Position numbers and translations under genes: made by a program. Below are positions 62,391 to 64,000 of a stretch of DNA of 64,000 bases, in pieces. Under the pieces are notes generated by a model that was not told where the DNA came from, did not search any database, and was given only the letters and a program-made list of their open reading frames with translations. Origin of the DNA: UBA685 sp049890115 (GTDB lineage Bacteria > Pseudomonadota > Alphaproteobacteria > Puniceispirillales > Puniceispirillaceae); the NCBI GenBank assembly GCA_049890115.1, contig JBMHCC010000046.1, forward strand, positions 8,321 to 72,320, read 5' to 3'. Position 1 is the stretch's first letter. Each line of letters begins with the position of its first letter.

Positions 62391-63926
62391 TTAAGCGAAT
62401 GACTTCGCAAAAGCTTCGATTTCAGCACGTAGCTTTGCTTCTGTTTCATCAGAGATTTTCTGCTCTTCACGAATGGTTTTCAGGATGTCCTGACCAGCGC
62501 TGTGGATATGTTCCATCAGGCCAGCTTCGAAACGACCAACATCTGATACTGGGTAGTTATCAAGATAACCTTTCACACCAGCAAAGATAACCACAACCTG
62601 CTCTTCAACTGTTAGCGGCGCATATTGCGGCTGCTTCAGCAATTCAGTCAGGCGGGCACCACGTTCCAACAACTGGCGTGTTGAAGCATCCATATCTGAT
62701 GCGAACTGGGCAAAGGCAGCCATTTCACGATACTGCGCCAACTCAAGCTTAATTGAACCAGCAACCTGTTTCATCGCTTTAATCTGAGCAGCAGAACCCA
62801 CACGAGACACTGACAGACCTGTATTCACAGCAGGGCGAATACCCTTATAGAATAATTCTGTTTCCAAGAAGATCTGACCATCTGTAATAGAGATCACATT
62901 TGTTGGAATATAAGCTGACAAGTCACCAGCTTGTGTTTCAATTACTGGCAGAGCTGTCAATGAGCCTGAACCATTATCAGCGTTCAATTTCGCCGCACGT
63001 TCTAGCAAGCGTGAATGCAAATAGAACACGTCACCTGGATAAGCTTCACGCCCTGGCGGACGACGTAGCAACAATGACATCTGGCGATAAGCCACAGCCT
63101 GTTTTGACAAATCATCATAAACAACCAGCGCATGCATACCATTATCACGGAAATATTCACCCATGGCAGCAGCTGTATATGGCGCCAAGAACTGCATTGG
63201 TGCTGGATCAGATGCTGTCGCAGCCACAACGATTGAATATTCCATCGCGCCATTTTCTTCTAAGGCACGCACAATCTGTGCGACTGTTGAACGCTTCTGG
63301 CCAACCGCAACAAAGATACAGAATAATTTTTTCGAATCATCACCACCAGCAGCATCATTGACTGCCTTCTGGTTAATGAAAGTATCAAGCGCAATCGCTG
63401 TCTTACCAGTCTGACGGTCACCAATAATCAATTCACGCTGACCACGGCCGATTGGTACAAGAGCGTCAATCGCTTTCAAACCTGTCTGCATTGGTTCATG
63501 CACAGATTGACGTGGCATAATACCAGGTGCTTTCACTTCAACGCGAGAGCGTGTGACATCTTCCAGCGGGCCTTTGCCATCAATCGGGTTACCAAGAGCA
63601 TCAACAACACGCCCTAGCAAACCTTTACCGATTGGCGCATCCACAATAGATGCTGTCCGGCGAACCACATCACCTTCGCGGATACCGCGGTCATCACCAA
63701 AGATAACGATACCAACATTGTCAGTTTCAAGGTTCAGCGCCATCCCTTTGATGCCGCCGTCAAATTCGACCATTTCACCGGCCTGAACATTATCGAGACC
63801 ATAGACGCGGGCAATACCGTCACCTACAGACAGAACACGACCTACCTCTGCCACTTCGGCTTCAGAGCCGAAATTGGCAATTTGGTCCTTGAGAATCGCA
63901 GAAATTTCAGCTGCACGGATATCCAT
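62391..63926 (-). CDS. atpA: ATP synthase F1 subunit alpha
   Basis: 511 aa from the ATG at 63926, which overlaps the atpH stop (TGATG); a GTG at 63929 is also in frame. P-loop IIGDRQTGKTAIALDT (about residues 169-184) and SISDGQIFLETELFYKGIRPAVNTGLSVSRVGSAAQ are canonical. It is a nucleotide-binding, non-catalytic subunit of F1. Confidence 0.99.
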   Translation of the reverse strand: MDIRAAEISAILKDQIANFGSEAEVAEVGRVLSVGDGIARVYGLDNVQAGEMVEFDGGIKGMALNLETDNVGIVIFGDDRGIREGDVVRRTASIVDAPIGKGLLGRVVDALGNPIDGKGPLEDVTRSRVEVKAPGIMPRQSVHEPMQTGLKAIDALVPIGRGQRELIIGDRQTGKTAIALDTFINQKAVNDAAGGDDSKKLFCIFVAVGQKRSTVAQIVRALEENGAMEYSIVVAATASDPAPMQFLAPYTAAAMGEYFRDNGMHALVVYDDLSKQAVAYRQMSLLLRRPPGREAYPGDVFYLHSRLLERAAKLNADNGSGSLTALPVIETQAGDLSAYIPTNVISITDGQIFLETELFYKGIRPAVNTGLSVSRVGSAAQIKAMKQVAGSIKLELAQYREMAAFAQFASDMDASTRQLLERGARLTELLKQPQYAPLTVEEQVVVIFAGVKGYLDNYPVSDVGRFEAGLMEHIHSAGQDILKTIREEQKISDETEAKLRAEIEAFAKSFA

Positions 63927-64000
63927 CACGCAACACCCTTCATGGCGGCTTCAAGCCGGTTGAGTTTTGTTTTGATTGACGTATCAATCATACGAGAACC
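63926..64000 (-). CDS. atpH: ATP synthase F1 subunit delta, C-terminal end (cut by window edge)
   Basis: Only the last 24 codons are in the window. GSRMIDTSIKTKLNRLEAAM then KGVA matches the C-terminus of delta, with the G-S-x-[MV]-[IV]-D motif. The stop overlaps the atpA start by one base, so the order is atpH-A-G-D-C. F0 genes are not adjacent within the window. Confidence 0.93.
   Translation of the reverse strand, partial: GSRMIDTSIKTKLNRLEAAMKGVA

Noticed and set aside
62900..63361. 153-codon open frame on the plus strand
   Set aside because: It lies entirely antisense to atpA, whose reading is certain, and has no domain or ribosome-binding site.
1..64000. tRNA, rRNA, CRISPR, insertion sequence or prophage
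   Set aside because: I looked for cloverleaf ends, regularly spaced repeats, terminal inverted repeats and transposase or integrase motifs and found none that stand up.

Overview
The window reads as chromosomal core DNA of an alphaproteobacterium. The supporting blocks are a class I lysyl-tRNA synthetase, argD-argF-hslO, argH-lptM-lysA, a chorismate mutase-hisC-tyrA block, a HIG1 protein-PduO-etfB-etfA run, obgE-proB-proA-nadD-rsfS-rlmH, and an atpHAGDC operon without its F0 genes. Moderately AT-rich DNA, short intergenic gaps, missing genes in otherwise familiar blocks and a DMSP/betaine-type homocysteine methyltransferase suggest a marine, partly streamlined lineage of the SAR116/Puniceispirillum kind. 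That placement is an inference; no rRNA gene is present. I see no tRNA, CRISPR array, insertion sequence or phage gene.

Layout: 1-10.6 kb holds lysK (partial), a DinG-type helicase with a small in-frame repeat, groESL, heme A synthase, aspS, a homocysteine methyltransferase, a DUF1289 protein and a DJ-1/PfpI-like protein without the family cysteine. 10.8-15.6 kb holds a YnjBCD-type ABC transporter split around a lipoprotein that ends in a transferrin-binding-protein-like barrel signature. 15.8-26.8 kb holds folE, trkH, a lipoprotein, hslO-argF-argD, dcd, recX, acs and a LuxR-type regulator with a degenerate receiver. 26.9-30.7 kb is the most unusual part: a Slam-like outer-membrane protein downstream of a lipoprotein subtilisin with a C-terminal beta-barrel, split by a frameshift exactly at a six-cytosine run. 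30.7-48.4 kb holds sco, yggT, folD, a HIG1 protein, cobalamin adenosyltransferase, etfBA, a TlpA-like protein, argH, lptM, lysA, a zinc-ribbon protein, a YdcF-like protein, tyrA, hisC, chorismate mutase, a methyltransferase, phaR, folB with a reductase, a HAD phosphatase, an FAD oxidoreductase and a DM13 protein. 48.5-64 kb holds an enolase-superfamily enzyme, rplU-rpmA with a long leader, obgE-proBA-nadD-rsfS-rlmH-gpmI-ctpA-rppH and the ATP synthase F1 genes.

Most genes serve housekeeping functions: arginine, proline, lysine and aromatic amino acid synthesis, folate and tetrahydrofolate metabolism, respiration (heme A, Sco, ETF, ATP synthase), protein folding, ribosome assembly and acetate activation. 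The accessory signal is cell-surface biology. In one window there are a NalP-like lipoprotein protease interrupted at a homopolymer, a Slam-like lipoprotein exporter and a TbpB-like surface lipoprotein next to an ABC importer. In Neisseria the equivalent parts make, display and trim surface lipoproteins, so this set is the best candidate here for an undescribed system.
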